Positions 18,001-26,439 of a DNA stretch of 64,000 nt are shown here, in pieces. The notes under the pieces are model-generated. The model worked only from the letters and a program-made list of their open reading frames with translations. It made no database searches and was not told the origin of the DNA. Each line of letters opens with the position of its first letter. Positions within the stretch are counted from its first letter, which is position 1. The position numbers and the translations under genes are program-made. The stretch is from Litorimonas sp051251645 (lineage in GTDB: Bacteria > Pseudomonadota > Alphaproteobacteria > Caulobacterales > Maricaulaceae), in NCBI GenBank assembly GCA_051251645.1, contig JBPOEY010000003.1:1-64000 (forward strand), written 5' to 3'.

Positions 18001-20589
18001 TTAACTGCCTTTTAGAGAACTCAGCACGCTGACCCGGATTTTGCCGCCAGCGGCATCGATTTTGATCGTGTCACCATCATGAATGCGTCCGGCCAATAAT
18101 TCCCGCGCCAATTCATCTTGGACTTGTTTCTGAATCACGCGCTTGAGCGGTCTGGCCCCATAGCTTGGATCATATCCGGCCTGACCTAAATGCTCTCTTG
18201 CGGCATCCGTCAGATCGATGGTGATCTGTTTGTCGCGCAACCAGCCTTGTAAACGCTTCATCTGAATATCGACAATCGCGCCCATATGTTCGGGCTTGAG
18301 CCGTTCGAAGAGCAGGATTTCGTCAATCCGGTTGAGGAATTCGGGTCTGAAATGACCCGTCACTTCCGCCATCACACCGACCTTAGCTTTTTGCACGGAC
18401 TCGCCATCAGCCAAATTAAGCAAATGCTGCGCCCCAATATTCGAGGTCATGATAATGAGCGTATTACGGAAATTGACCGTGCGTCCTTGTCCATCCGTGA
18501 GACGCCCATCATCAAGCACTTGCAGCAGGACGTTGAACACGTCCGGATGCGCCTTCTCGATCTCGTCAAAAAGAACAACTTGATAGGGGCGCCGACGGAC
18601 GGCCTCTGTGAGCGCGCCGCCTTCATCATAACCAACATAGCCAGGCGGCGCGCCGATCAGGCGCGACACACTATGCTTTTCCATATATTCGGACATGTCG
18701 ATCCGAGTGATCGCTTGGTCATCATCGAATAAAAACTCGGCCAAGGCTTTGGTCAGCTCGGTTTTCCCAACCCCTGTGGGGCCGAGAAACATGAACGACC
18801 CAATGGGCCGTTGCGGATCACGCAGGCCCGCACGGGCGCGGCGCACCGCATCAGAGACGGCTTCGACGGCAGTTTCTTGCCCGACGACCCGTGCGCCCAA
18901 CAGGGTTTCCATTGCCATTAACTTGTCACGCTCGCCTTCGAGCATTTTTTCCACGGGAACGCCGGTCCAACGCGACACAACGGCCGCAATAGTCTCGGAC
19001 GTCACGGTTTCCGTGTCCATGACATCGACATCTGCATTTTCAAGCGCGTGTTCTTGCGCTTCCAGTTTTGGAATATCAACATGTTGTAAGCGTCCGGCCG
19101 CTTCATAATCGCCTTTGCGAACCGCATCGGATAATTCAAATCGAGCCTGTTCGAGCTGTTCTTTGACGTCAGTGGCAGACGCCAGTTTGCTTTTCTCGGC
19201 TTCCCACGCGGTTGTCATCGCATCACTTTGCACGGTGAGCTCTTTGATCTCAGCCGTTCGTTTCTTCAAACGCTCTTTCGAGGCGTCGTCTTTTTCGCGC
19301 TTGAGCGCTTCGACTTCGATTTTTAACTGCACAATGCGGCGGTCAATTTCGTCGAGGGCTTCAGGCTTACTATCGACCTGCATGCGCAGGCGTGACGCGG
19401 CCTCATCCATCAGGTCGATAGCTTTGTCCGGGAGAAACCGATCGGTGATATAGCGGTCGGAGAGCTTCGCAGCGGCCACGATCGAGGCGTCCGATATACG
19501 GATGCCGTGATGGACTTCATATTTATCCTTCAACCCGCGCAGGATTGAAATCGTGTCTTCGACGGTCGGTTCGGACACGAACACAGTCAGGAAGCGCCGC
19601 GCGAGCGCCGCGTCTTTTTCCAGATGTTTGCGGTATTCGTCCAATGTCGTTGCGCCGACGCAATGCAGCTCGCCACGCGCTAAGGCGGGCTTAAGCAGAT
19701 TGGCTGCGTCCATTGCACCGTCTGATTTACCTGCGCCAACGAGCTGATGAATTTCATCTATAAAGAGAATAATTTGGCCGTTCGCGTCTTCAACCTCTTT
19801 GAGCACGGCTTTGAGCCGTTCTTCAAATTCGCCGCGATATTTCGCGCCGGCGACGAGGGAGCCGAGATCAAGCGCGAGGAGGCGCTTGTCGCGAATAGAC
19901 TCAGGCACATCGCCCGAGACGATACGATTGGCCAAGCCTTCGGCAATGGCTGTCTTGCCGACACCGGGTTCACCAATTAGCAGCGGATTATTTTTAGATC
20001 GACGCGACAGCACTTGAATCGTGCGCCGGATTTCTTCGTCTCGGCCAATGACAGGGTCAAGCTTACCGTCGCGGCTCGCTTGCGTCAGGTCGCGCGCATA
20101 TTTCGACAGCGCGTCATATTGGTCCTCGGCAGTGTCAGTGGTCACAGGGTCGTCCTTTCGCACAGATTTTATTGCGTCCGTTAGGCGCGAGACGTCAAGT
20201 GACGCTGAATCCATAGCAGAGTTAAGCGCTTTGTCGGCGTTCAGGGCGGTGGCGAGCAAAAGTCGTTCGACCGTGACGAACGCATCACCAGTGGCCTTGG
20301 CGCTTTTCTCCGCATTGGCAAAAATCTTGGCTGCGGCTTGCGATAGGGTGAGGCCGGATCCGCCCTGCACTTGGGGCAAGCGGTCTAGGTCGCGCTCCAC
20401 GTGGGTTTGTAAAGCCTCCACATTGCCGCCCGCCATTTGGATAAGTTTCCGCGGCAGGCTGCCCTCTTCCATCAAGAGGGCCATCATGATGTGGGTCGGG
20501 GTGAGTTGCTGATTATCGCGCGTAATTGCTTCGGTCTGCGATGATTGAATCACAGTCCGGGCGCGCTGAGTATAGGCTTGAATATCCAA
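18001..20589 (-). CDS. clpB: ATP-dependent disaggregase ClpB
   Basis: The 862-residue AAA+ chaperone frees proteins from aggregates together with DnaK. It has an N-domain with two Clp-N repeats (1-145), a first nucleotide-binding domain with Walker A GEPGVGKT at 206-213, a coiled-coil middle domain (about 405-525) that binds DnaK, and a second AAA+ domain with GPTGVGKT near residue 605 and MTSNIGAQ. It is full length and intact. A GAGGAGGT ribosome site precedes the ATG. I found no convincing sigma-32 promoter upstream. Confidence 0.98.
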   Translation of the reverse strand: MDIQAYTQRARTVIQSSQTEAITRDNQQLTPTHIMMALLMEEGSLPRKLIQMAGGNVEALQTHVERDLDRLPQVQGGSGLTLSQAAAKIFANAEKSAKATGDAFVTVERLLLATALNADKALNSAMDSASLDVSRLTDAIKSVRKDDPVTTDTAEDQYDALSKYARDLTQASRDGKLDPVIGRDEEIRRTIQVLSRRSKNNPLLIGEPGVGKTAIAEGLANRIVSGDVPESIRDKRLLALDLGSLVAGAKYRGEFEERLKAVLKEVEDANGQIILFIDEIHQLVGAGKSDGAMDAANLLKPALARGELHCVGATTLDEYRKHLEKDAALARRFLTVFVSEPTVEDTISILRGLKDKYEVHHGIRISDASIVAAAKLSDRYITDRFLPDKAIDLMDEAASRLRMQVDSKPEALDEIDRRIVQLKIEVEALKREKDDASKERLKKRTAEIKELTVQSDAMTTAWEAEKSKLASATDVKEQLEQARFELSDAVRKGDYEAAGRLQHVDIPKLEAQEHALENADVDVMDTETVTSETIAAVVSRWTGVPVEKMLEGERDKLMAMETLLGARVVGQETAVEAVSDAVRRARAGLRDPQRPIGSFMFLGPTGVGKTELTKALAEFLFDDDQAITRIDMSEYMEKHSVSRLIGAPPGYVGYDEGGALTEAVRRRPYQVVLFDEIEKAHPDVFNVLLQVLDDGRLTDGQGRTVNFRNTLIIMTSNIGAQHLLNLADGESVQKAKVGVMAEVTGHFRPEFLNRIDEILLFERLKPEHMGAIVDIQMKRLQGWLRDKQITIDLTDAAREHLGQAGYDPSYGARPLKRVIQKQVQDELARELLAGRIHDGDTIKIDAAGGKIRVSVLSSLKGS

Positions 20590-20689
20590 GGCTGAACCTC
20601 CTCATTACAATACATTGGAGCACGGTAAAGGAAAGAGCCGCGCTCGACAGTCTTGAGATAGGAATGATGTCCTATAAGAGAAAGGGCTG

Positions 20690-20964
20690 ATGCAGGATTA
20701 TTTTTCCCATGCGTCATATGCGACCGCGCATCAAGGCGTCGGCAAGTTTGCGTTTCGTGAACAAAGCGACACGAGCGCGGACCTTCCCCGCTGATGGGGA
20801 AGATAAGTTAGAACCATTTACAGCAGACAAAGTCCGCGCGCTTGGTGTGCGCATCCGATCTTATTCAAAACGCCGTGCCCTCGCGGCCCGCCATGAGCTC
20901 ACGCGAGTGGCGGTTAGACTTCTCCGAGGCTTTCGACCTCGCAAATGCCTGCCGCCCGATCTAG
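20690..20964 (+). pseudogene. Possible decayed small gene with frame breaks
   Basis: An ATG at 20690 with AAAGGG upstream reads MQDYFSHASYATAHQGVGKF with good codon character, then stops after 34 codons. Dropping one C from the CCCC run near 20789 continues it as DLPADGEDKLEPFTADKVRA. A second shift leads to REWRLDFSEAFDLANACRPI and a stop at 20962-20964. I do not recognise the protein. Either a small gene has decayed by single-base changes or this is chance. The inverted repeat ATAGGA-6-TCCTAT (20658-20675) lies just upstream. Between clpB and lpdA (20590-21417) I see nothing else firm. Confidence 0.3.
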
Positions 20965-20997
20965 CGAAGGCGCACCGTTTGAGCGATCCGTAGACCC

Positions 20998-21260
20998 TCA
21001 ACCCGGCTCGTGACTCATCCGCTCGTCGTCATCGATCGTCCCGTCGGATGGAACCATACGCGCCGCATTAACTCGCGCACCGTCCAGCCCACCAAACCCC
21101 CGCCAGCCATAGAGCAATGCACTCTCTCGTGTCCGAAGCGGGTGAGAGTAAATTGGCATGAGAATGGGTAAGCGGGGATGGGCTCGTGTCGATTGTCGCG
21201 GGAGCGGCGCATGTGGTTGGCGATAGCGCGGATCATTCTAATGCGCCGTGTCGTCATCAT
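20998..21260 (-). pseudogene. Possible small gene, unrecognised, frame uncertain
   Basis: A strong AGGGGG ribosome site precedes ATGATG at 21260-21255 (MMTTRRIRMIRAIANHMRR). This frame ends at 21015. Another frame ending at 20998 reads more like protein in its second half (LLYGWRGFGGLDGARV, then MVPSDGTIDDDERMSHEPG). It can be joined to the first by one frame change or used alone from an ATG at 21159. No family is recognised. I list it because the start signal is good and the gap to lpdA is otherwise empty. Confidence 0.25.
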
Positions 21261-21417
21261 TCCCCCTCTCAACAAGCCGAAGAGCAACTAATTTACGAGA
21301 GCAAGGGCGCACGACGCAACATTGTCCTACCGACCGCGGTTACACGCCATTGAGTTTGCGCCCTAGTCAGCTTAAAGCGCGCCCCATTCCTTGAACCCTC
21401 CTTCGGAGCTTTTTCTC

Positions 21418-22800
21418 ATGGCTGACACTTACGACGTCATTATTATCGGCGGTGGCCCGGGCGGTTATAATTGCGCCATTCGCTGCGGACAGCTTGGCCT
21501 CAAGGTCGCGTGTATTGAAACACGCGACACGCTCGGCGGCACATGTTTGAATGTGGGCTGCATCCCGTCGAAAGCCTTGTTGCACGCGACAGAGCTGTAC
21601 GAAACAGCGGAAAAAGATTTCGAAGCGATGGGGATGAGCGCAACCGTTAAAGCGGACGTGCCCGCCATGATCGCGTCAAAGGATAAGGTCGTCGAGGGCC
21701 TAACATCCGGGATCGAATATCTATTCAAGAAAAACAAGGTCGATCATATTCGTGGCTTTGGGACAATTGTCGGCACAGGGAAAGTCGAGGTCGATGGCAA
21801 AACCTACGACACCAAGAACATCGTGATCGCGACAGGGTCCGAAGTGGCCTCGCTGCCTTTCATCGAAATCGATGAGAAAAAAGTCGTGTCGTCGACAGGC
21901 GCGCTGGAATTAAAATCTGTCCCCAAAAAGATGGTTGTCATTGGCGGCGGCGTGATTGGTCTGGAACTCGGCTCCGTCTGGCGTCGTCTCGGCGCAGAGG
22001 TCACGGTGATCGAATATTTGGATCAAATTTTCCCGGGTATGGACACGGAGATCCGCAAGACATCAGCGCGCATCTTTAAGAAGCAGGGCATGAAGTTCGA
22101 GCTGGGCCGCAAGGTCACGGCTGTCGACGGCTCGGGCAAGACTGTGAAAATCGAATCCGAAGCCGCCAAGGGCGGTAAGCCTAAGTCGTTTGAAGCGGAT
22201 GTCGTGCTCGTCGCGATTGGTCGCAAACCCTTTACGGATAATGTCGGCCTAGATTCGGTCGGCGTTAAAACGACTGATCGCGGCTTCATCCCAACCGAAA
22301 ATTGGAAAGCCGCTGAGGGTGTCTATGCTGTTGGCGATGTCATCAAAGGCCCCATGCTCGCCCATTTAGCCGAAGAAGAAGGCGTAGCCGTCGCGGAAAT
22401 CATTGCGGGGCAATCGGGTCACGTGAATTACAATAATATTCCAGGCGTCGTCTATACGTTCCCCGAAGTCGCGAGCGTCGGGAAGACCGAAGACGAGCTC
22501 AAAGAGGCCGGTATCAAATATAAAGTTGGCAAATTTCCGCTGACTGCGAATAGTCGCGCGCGCTGTAATCACGAAACAGATGGGCTCGCGAAAATTCTTG
22601 CCCATGCTGAAACCGATGAAATTCTTGGCGGTCATATTATTGCGCCAGGCGCAGGCGATATGATCCACGAAATCTGTCTCGCAATGGAATTCAAAGCGTC
22701 GTCAGAAGATATTGCTCGCACATGTCACGCTCACCCGACCCTATCCGAAGCCGTCCGTCAGGCAGCTATGGATGTGGAAGGCTGGGCAATGCAGTTTTAG
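21418..22800 (+). CDS. lpdA: Dihydrolipoyl dehydrogenase (E3)
   Basis: This 460-residue flavoenzyme reoxidises dihydrolipoamide in the pyruvate, 2-oxoglutarate and related complexes. It has the FAD-binding GGGPGGYNCA, the redox disulfide Cys43/Cys48 (GGTCLNVGCIPSK), the NAD-binding VVIGGGVIGLELG and the C-terminal HAHPTLSEA with the catalytic His-Glu pair. The ATG at 21418 is chosen over a TTG at 21391 because GGAG precedes it and it gives the standard N-terminus. No E1 or E2 gene is nearby, so it may serve several complexes. An SDR gene follows after 18 bases, probably on the same transcript. Confidence 0.96.
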   Translation: MADTYDVIIIGGGPGGYNCAIRCGQLGLKVACIETRDTLGGTCLNVGCIPSKALLHATELYETAEKDFEAMGMSATVKADVPAMIASKDKVVEGLTSGIEYLFKKNKVDHIRGFGTIVGTGKVEVDGKTYDTKNIVIATGSEVASLPFIEIDEKKVVSSTGALELKSVPKKMVVIGGGVIGLELGSVWRRLGAEVTVIEYLDQIFPGMDTEIRKTSARIFKKQGMKFELGRKVTAVDGSGKTVKIESEAAKGGKPKSFEADVVLVAIGRKPFTDNVGLDSVGVKTTDRGFIPTENWKAAEGVYAVGDVIKGPMLAHLAEEEGVAVAEIIAGQSGHVNYNNIPGVVYTFPEVASVGKTEDELKEAGIKYKVGKFPLTANSRARCNHETDGLAKILAHAETDEILGGHIIAPGAGDMIHEICLAMEFKASSEDIARTCHAHPTLSEAVRQAAMDVEGWAMQF

Positions 22801-22818
22801 CGAATAGAGAGCCAAATT

Positions 22819-23628
22819 ATGTCATCAGATCGCGTTATGATTGTTACCGGTGCCGCGCGCGGCATCGGCCTTGCCTGCGCACAGCGTCTTGTTCAGGACG
22901 GCCACCGTGTCGTCCTTACTGATATGGATACAGATGCGGGCTTCCGTGCGGCCAAGGATTTGGCGGCGGATAATGACCGCGCTGTTTTTATCGAGTCAGA
23001 CGTCTCAGACCCGCTTAAGGTGCATAATCTCGTCGCGGAAACCTTGTCATCCTTCGGTCGGATTGACGGGCTCGTGAATAATGCTGGCATCGCCATTAAA
23101 GGCGGGGCGCTGGATATGTCGATTGAAGAATTTGATCGCAACATCGCTGTGAATTTGCGGGGACCGTTTCTCGTCAGCCGCGCCGTGGCGCAGCATATGG
23201 TTAAAGAAATCGAAGACCGCGATGACCGCTCGCGCCTCAACACGCGGCCTTACGCCATCGTGAATATGTCTAGCATCAATGATACGGTCGCGATCCCGGA
23301 CTATCTGGCTTACACTGTGTCTAAGGGCGGATTGCGCCAGATGACCCGCGCCATGGCGATTGAGCTGGCGCCATACGGCATCCGCGTCAATGCAGTCGGC
23401 CCAGGGTCCATTAAGACAGAAATGCTCGCGAAGGTGAATTCTGACCCCGCGGCGATGAACAAAATTCTGTCACGCACACCCATGGGTCGCCCGGGTCTGC
23501 CAGATGAAATCGGAGCTGTCACCGCGTGGCTTCTGTCCGAAGAGAGCAGCTATATCACTGGGCAATGTATCTATGCCGATGGCGGGCGCTTGGCGTTGAA
23601 TTATACGATGCCTCTCGCAGAGGGGTAA
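22819..23628 (+). CDS. Short-chain dehydrogenase/reductase
   Basis: The 269-residue classical SDR has the NAD(P) motif TGAARGIG, the NNAG motif, and the catalytic Ser-Tyr-Lys set in MSSINDTVAIPDYLAYTVSKGG, ending with TGQCIYADGG. Asp at the end of strand 2 (LTDMD) suggests NAD rather than NADP preference. The substrate cannot be told from sequence. It follows lpdA and is closed by a bidirectional terminator. Confidence 0.88.
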   Translation: MSSDRVMIVTGAARGIGLACAQRLVQDGHRVVLTDMDTDAGFRAAKDLAADNDRAVFIESDVSDPLKVHNLVAETLSSFGRIDGLVNNAGIAIKGGALDMSIEEFDRNIAVNLRGPFLVSRAVAQHMVKEIEDRDDRSRLNTRPYAIVNMSSINDTVAIPDYLAYTVSKGGLRQMTRAMAIELAPYGIRVNAVGPGSIKTEMLAKVNSDPAAMNKILSRTPMGRPGLPDEIGAVTAWLLSEESSYITGQCIYADGGRLALNYTMPLAEG

Positions 23629-23671
23629 GCCTTCGGTTGGTGGTGAAAACGGCCATCACATCATCAGGCAT

Positions 23672-23702
23672 AAAAAAGGGGCCGCGAGGCCCCTTTAATT
23701 TT
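23672..23702. terminator. Bidirectional intrinsic terminator
   Basis: AAAGGGGCC (23675-23683) pairs with GGCCCCTTT (23688-23696) around GCGA. A T-rich tail follows on the plus strand and an A6 run (T6 on the minus strand) precedes it. It separates the convergent SDR and trcR genes. Confidence 0.85.
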
Positions 23703-23733
23703 GCTGACTAGATTATGTCCGCTGGCTGCGTTC

Positions 23734-24396
23734 CTAAGAACCGGAACTGCTCGGCTTGAACAAGTTCTCAAGCGTCAGTTCAGCCTTGGATGTTTCTTCC
23801 ACAGGGTCAGGCGCGGGCGCCGGATTGAGTGTTTCGCCCCCTTCAACTTGGTTCTTGGCGTCTTCCTTGGCTTTTTTCTCAGCGGCAACCTTCACGATGG
23901 CATCCAAGTCGACTTGGCTGCAAAGGCCGAGGCTCACCGGGTCTTGCGGCTGGATCGTGTTGATTTTCCAGTGTGTGCGTTCGCGGATTGAATTGATTGT
24001 CGGCTTGGTTGTCCCAATCAATTTGCTGATTTGGGGATCGCTGATTTCCGGGTGATTGCGCACGAGCCATGCAATCGCGTCCGGACGATCTTGGCGACGG
24101 GACAAAGGCGTGTAGCGCGGTCCCCGTTTTTTCGGCTTCGGTAATTCGTCCGCATCAAAGGTGTTCGGCTTCATCGCATAGTTCGGGTCTTTTTCAGCTT
24201 TTTCGATCTCTTCGCGATTGATCTGACCATTGGCGATTGGGTCTGCCCCCCGAATGCCTTGGCCGACATCGCCATCGGCAATGCCTTCGACTTCCAGAAT
24301 GTGCAGGCCACAAAACTCGCTGATTTGTTTAAAACTCATGGCCGAATTATCGATCAGCCAAACCGCAGTGGCTTTGGGCATCAAAATCTGTGTCAT
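23734..24396 (-). CDS. trcR: Cell-cycle transcriptional regulator TrcR (DUF1013)
   Basis: The 220-residue protein matches the alphaproteobacterial DUF1013 family throughout (MPKATAVWLIDNSAMSFKQI, FCGLHILEVEGIADGDVGQGI, RRQDRPDAIAWLVRNHPEI). The conserved central region KLIGTTKPTINSIRERTHW looks like a helix-turn-helix. It is followed by a charged, proline-rich tail (about residues 165-220). The family member in Caulobacter is named TrcR and binds RNA polymerase in cell-cycle control. A minus-strand promoter-like sequence and an intrinsic terminator lie between 24546 and 24441, upstream of the start. DUF1192 and rcdA lie divergently. Confidence 0.88.
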   Translation of the reverse strand: MTQILMPKATAVWLIDNSAMSFKQISEFCGLHILEVEGIADGDVGQGIRGADPIANGQINREEIEKAEKDPNYAMKPNTFDADELPKPKKRGPRYTPLSRRQDRPDAIAWLVRNHPEISDPQISKLIGTTKPTINSIRERTHWKINTIQPQDPVSLGLCSQVDLDAIVKVAAEKKAKEDAKNQVEGGETLNPAPAPDPVEETSKAELTLENLFKPSSSGS

Positions 24397-24440
24397 TGGT
24401 CTCTCCTACACGCTTGAGCGCCCCTTGTGTTGCGCCCAAA

Positions 24441-24465
24441 GAAAAACCCCGCTCACTGCGGGGTT
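24441..24465 (-). terminator. Minus-strand intrinsic terminator ahead of trcR
   Basis: On the minus strand AACCCCGC-agtga-GCGGGGTT runs into TTTTT and then CTTT. It lies 45 bases before the trcR start and about 70 bases after a promoter-like sequence at 24546-24518. It could therefore attenuate trcR transcription or end a small RNA of about 70 bases. Confidence 0.7.
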
Positions 24466-24517
24466 ATGCCCTCCGGGCCGGGTCGGGTTTGGTATGCTCA
24501 CCTTATCGACAAGCTTA

Positions 24518-24546
24518 TAGCTAAGCGCTTAGAGTGGCTTTGGCAA
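24518..24546 (-). promoter_or_regulatory. Candidate promoter with overlapping palindrome
   Basis: On the minus strand TTGCCA (24546-24541) and TAGCTA (24523-24518) are 17 bases apart, a fair sigma-70-type pair. A perfect 12-base palindrome, CTAAGCGCTTAG (24521-24532), overlaps the -10 element and could be an operator. The site lies between trcR (minus) and the DUF1192 gene (plus), so a regulator bound here could affect both. Confidence 0.4.
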
Positions 24547-24561
24547 GTAAAGGACACAATT

Positions 24562-24753
24562 ATGGACGAGAATGACCCAAAACGTCACGAAATTGAGACG
24601 TATCGCATCGGTGAGGGACTCTATGGGCTGTCCCTGTTTGAATTAGAGGCTCGGATTGATGCTTATGGGACTGAAATCATCCGATTGCGTGCGGAACTTG
24701 AGAAGAAAGCCCTAGAAAAACAGGCGGCAGATCATCTGTTTAAGAAAAGTTAA
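24562..24753 (+). CDS. DUF1192 family small protein
   Basis: A 63-residue protein with the motif GLSLFELEARIDAYGTEIIRLRAELEKK, mostly one amphipathic helix with coiled-coil character, as in alphaproteobacterial DUF1192 proteins (function unknown). The start at 24562 follows AAAGGA. It sits between the divergent trcR gene and rcdA, a cell-cycle neighbourhood. Confidence 0.8.
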   Translation: MDENDPKRHEIETYRIGEGLYGLSLFELEARIDAYGTEIIRLRAELEKKALEKQAADHLFKKS

Positions 24754-24852
24754 CCATAAAATTTCGAATCGTGACGTGATATCCGAGGAAGTGGCGCGTG
24801 GCTTGCAAACCTCGTTTATCAAGCTACACCTCTAATTCCCCCGGGATGATTC

Positions 24853-25413
24853 ATGACCGCTGAACGAAAGCTCGCCGTGCCCCTAAAGCGCGACACAATG
24901 ACAAGCCAGGCCGAGGACCGTCTGCTGCAGTTCACTCGCTCTGAACTGTTCGCCCGGACCTTCCGTGAAGGCATGGATATGGTTGAGGAAACGGCCGCCT
25001 ATTTGGATGGGCCAGGCCGTGAAGATTCCAAACTTTTGGGTCGTGATGATGCGCTGACCTATGCGTCGCAAAGCATGCGTCTCACGACGCGCCTGATGCA
25101 GGTTGCCAGCTGGCTTCTCGTGCAACGCGCCTTAAAAGAAAGTGATATGAGCCTGTCTGAGGCGCGGGCTGAAAAATACCGTCTGGTGCCAGAAGAAAAG
25201 CCAGAAGACGGGATGTCATTTGCGGCCTTAGCCAAGAATGCCCCGGGTCTTCCAGGCCCGTTGCTGGATCTCAGCGCTCGGTCTCATTCCATCTATGAAC
25301 GTATCATGCGTCTGGACCGCTCGCTCTATGGCACAATCGCCGCACAGACCGGGAATACCGTCGCGGATCAGATCAATCGTCTGGAAATTGCTTTCGGACG
25401 CGCGCAACAATAA
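24853..25413 (+). CDS. rcdA: CtrA-degradation adaptor RcdA (DUF1465)
   Basis: This 186-residue, largely helical protein of the DUF1465 family has the conserved core RTFREGMDMVEETAAYLDG, ALTYASQSMRLTTRLMQVASWLL and LDRSLYG. In Caulobacter, RcdA is the middle adaptor that, with CpdR and PopA, brings CtrA and other clients to ClpXP at the cell pole. The role here is inferred from the family. It lies 99 bases after the DUF1192 gene and is followed by a hairpin terminator. Confidence 0.88.
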   Translation: MTAERKLAVPLKRDTMTSQAEDRLLQFTRSELFARTFREGMDMVEETAAYLDGPGREDSKLLGRDDALTYASQSMRLTTRLMQVASWLLVQRALKESDMSLSEARAEKYRLVPEEKPEDGMSFAALAKNAPGLPGPLLDLSARSHSIYERIMRLDRSLYGTIAAQTGNTVADQINRLEIAFGRAQQ

Positions 25414-25440
25414 TTATTCGATATGATAGCAGAGGTCATG

Positions 25441-25470
25441 ACAGGCCCGCCAATCTACGGGCCTGTTTCG
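25441..25470 (+). terminator. Terminator-like hairpin after rcdA
   Basis: ACAGGCCCG (25441-25449) pairs with CGGGCCTGT (25458-25466), followed only by a short T-rich stretch (TTCGT). A 9-pair stem in the right place, with a weak U tail. Confidence 0.65.
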
Positions 25471-25563
25471 TACACTCTATGGTAAATGCCGTCTAAACGT
25501 CTCGCTAACGCGATTTTCACGGTAGTTTCGTAAGTCTGTCCTTCAACGAGAAGGGCTGATCCC

Positions 25564-26439
25564 GTGACTGCAACTCAAATGAATGTCGCTCCGGCACAAC
25601 CCCGCGATTCCGTGCTGATGCAGGATAAAAGGGCGCAACAGCAACTCGAAGCTAGTCAGACCGGCCATATGATCGACTGGCGCGTGAACCCGCGCTCTTA
25701 CGAATTTATGGGCGCAATTTTTGATCCCCTCACACCCATGCAAACGCTGCAGCGTGCCAAGTGGATGACGACGTCCCATAGTTTCCGCTATGTTGTGACC
25801 CCCAACGTTGACCACCTAGTTCGGCTGGCGCGGGAGCCGGAAGTTTACCGCCCGCTCTATGAAGCGTCTTGGTTGTCGGTTTGTGATAGCCGTATTTTAG
25901 AAGCCATGGCAAAACTATCGGGCTTGCCCCTGACCGCCGTTCCGGGCTCTGACCTGACGCAACAAATTTTCGATAATATCATTACGGCCAATGATCCGAT
26001 TACTGTGATCGGGGCTGACCGTGAAATCGTGAACCGTATCAAGGCGATGTATGGTCTGACCCAGGTCAACCATTATATGCCGCCTATGGGCTTGCGCCAT
26101 AAACCGGACGAAGTCGAAGCCTGCGCCCGTTTCGTCGCGGAGCATTCGGCGCGTTACGTGTTCATTTGTGTTGGCAGCCCACAACAAGAAATGGTCGCTA
26201 AGGCTTGCTTGGACCGCGGCGATTGTGTGGGTTTTGGCCTGTGCGTCGGCGCGTCATTAGATTTCATTGGCGGTCGCGTGAAACGCGCACCCGTCTGGAT
26301 GCAAAAGGCGCGGATGGAATGGCTACACCGCCTGAGCTCTGAGCCGAAGCGATTATGGAAGCGCTATCTGGTGGAAGGGCCAACAATCTTCTGGCTTTGG
26401 GCTAAATGGATGATCCGTTCACGTAAGGGTGCCAAGTAA
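25564..26439 (+). CDS. WecG/TagA/CpsF family glycosyltransferase
   Basis: The 291-residue GT26-family enzyme has family motifs TPNVDHLVRL, ICVGSPQQEMVA and the glycine-rich VGASLDFIGGRVKRAPVWMQKARMEWLHRL. Such enzymes add an N-acetylmannosaminuronic acid or similar sugar to a lipid-linked disaccharide at the inner face of the membrane, for surface polysaccharide synthesis. The GTG start has GAGAAGGG upstream. No other polysaccharide genes are nearby, so the pathway is unclear. The 3' end overlaps the convergent mrp gene by 21 bases. Confidence 0.88.
   Translation: MTATQMNVAPAQPRDSVLMQDKRAQQQLEASQTGHMIDWRVNPRSYEFMGAIFDPLTPMQTLQRAKWMTTSHSFRYVVTPNVDHLVRLAREPEVYRPLYEASWLSVCDSRILEAMAKLSGLPLTAVPGSDLTQQIFDNIITANDPITVIGADREIVNRIKAMYGLTQVNHYMPPMGLRHKPDEVEACARFVAEHSARYVFICVGSPQQEMVAKACLDRGDCVGFGLCVGASLDFIGGRVKRAPVWMQKARMEWLHRLSSEPKRLWKRYLVEGPTIFWLWAKWMIRSRKGAK

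Noticed and set aside
20640..20690. A sigma-32 heat-shock promoter between clpB and the plus-strand ORF
   Set aside because: TTGAGA and TATAAG are on the wrong strand for clpB and only 14 bases apart. No CCCAT-type -10 element was seen on the clpB side.
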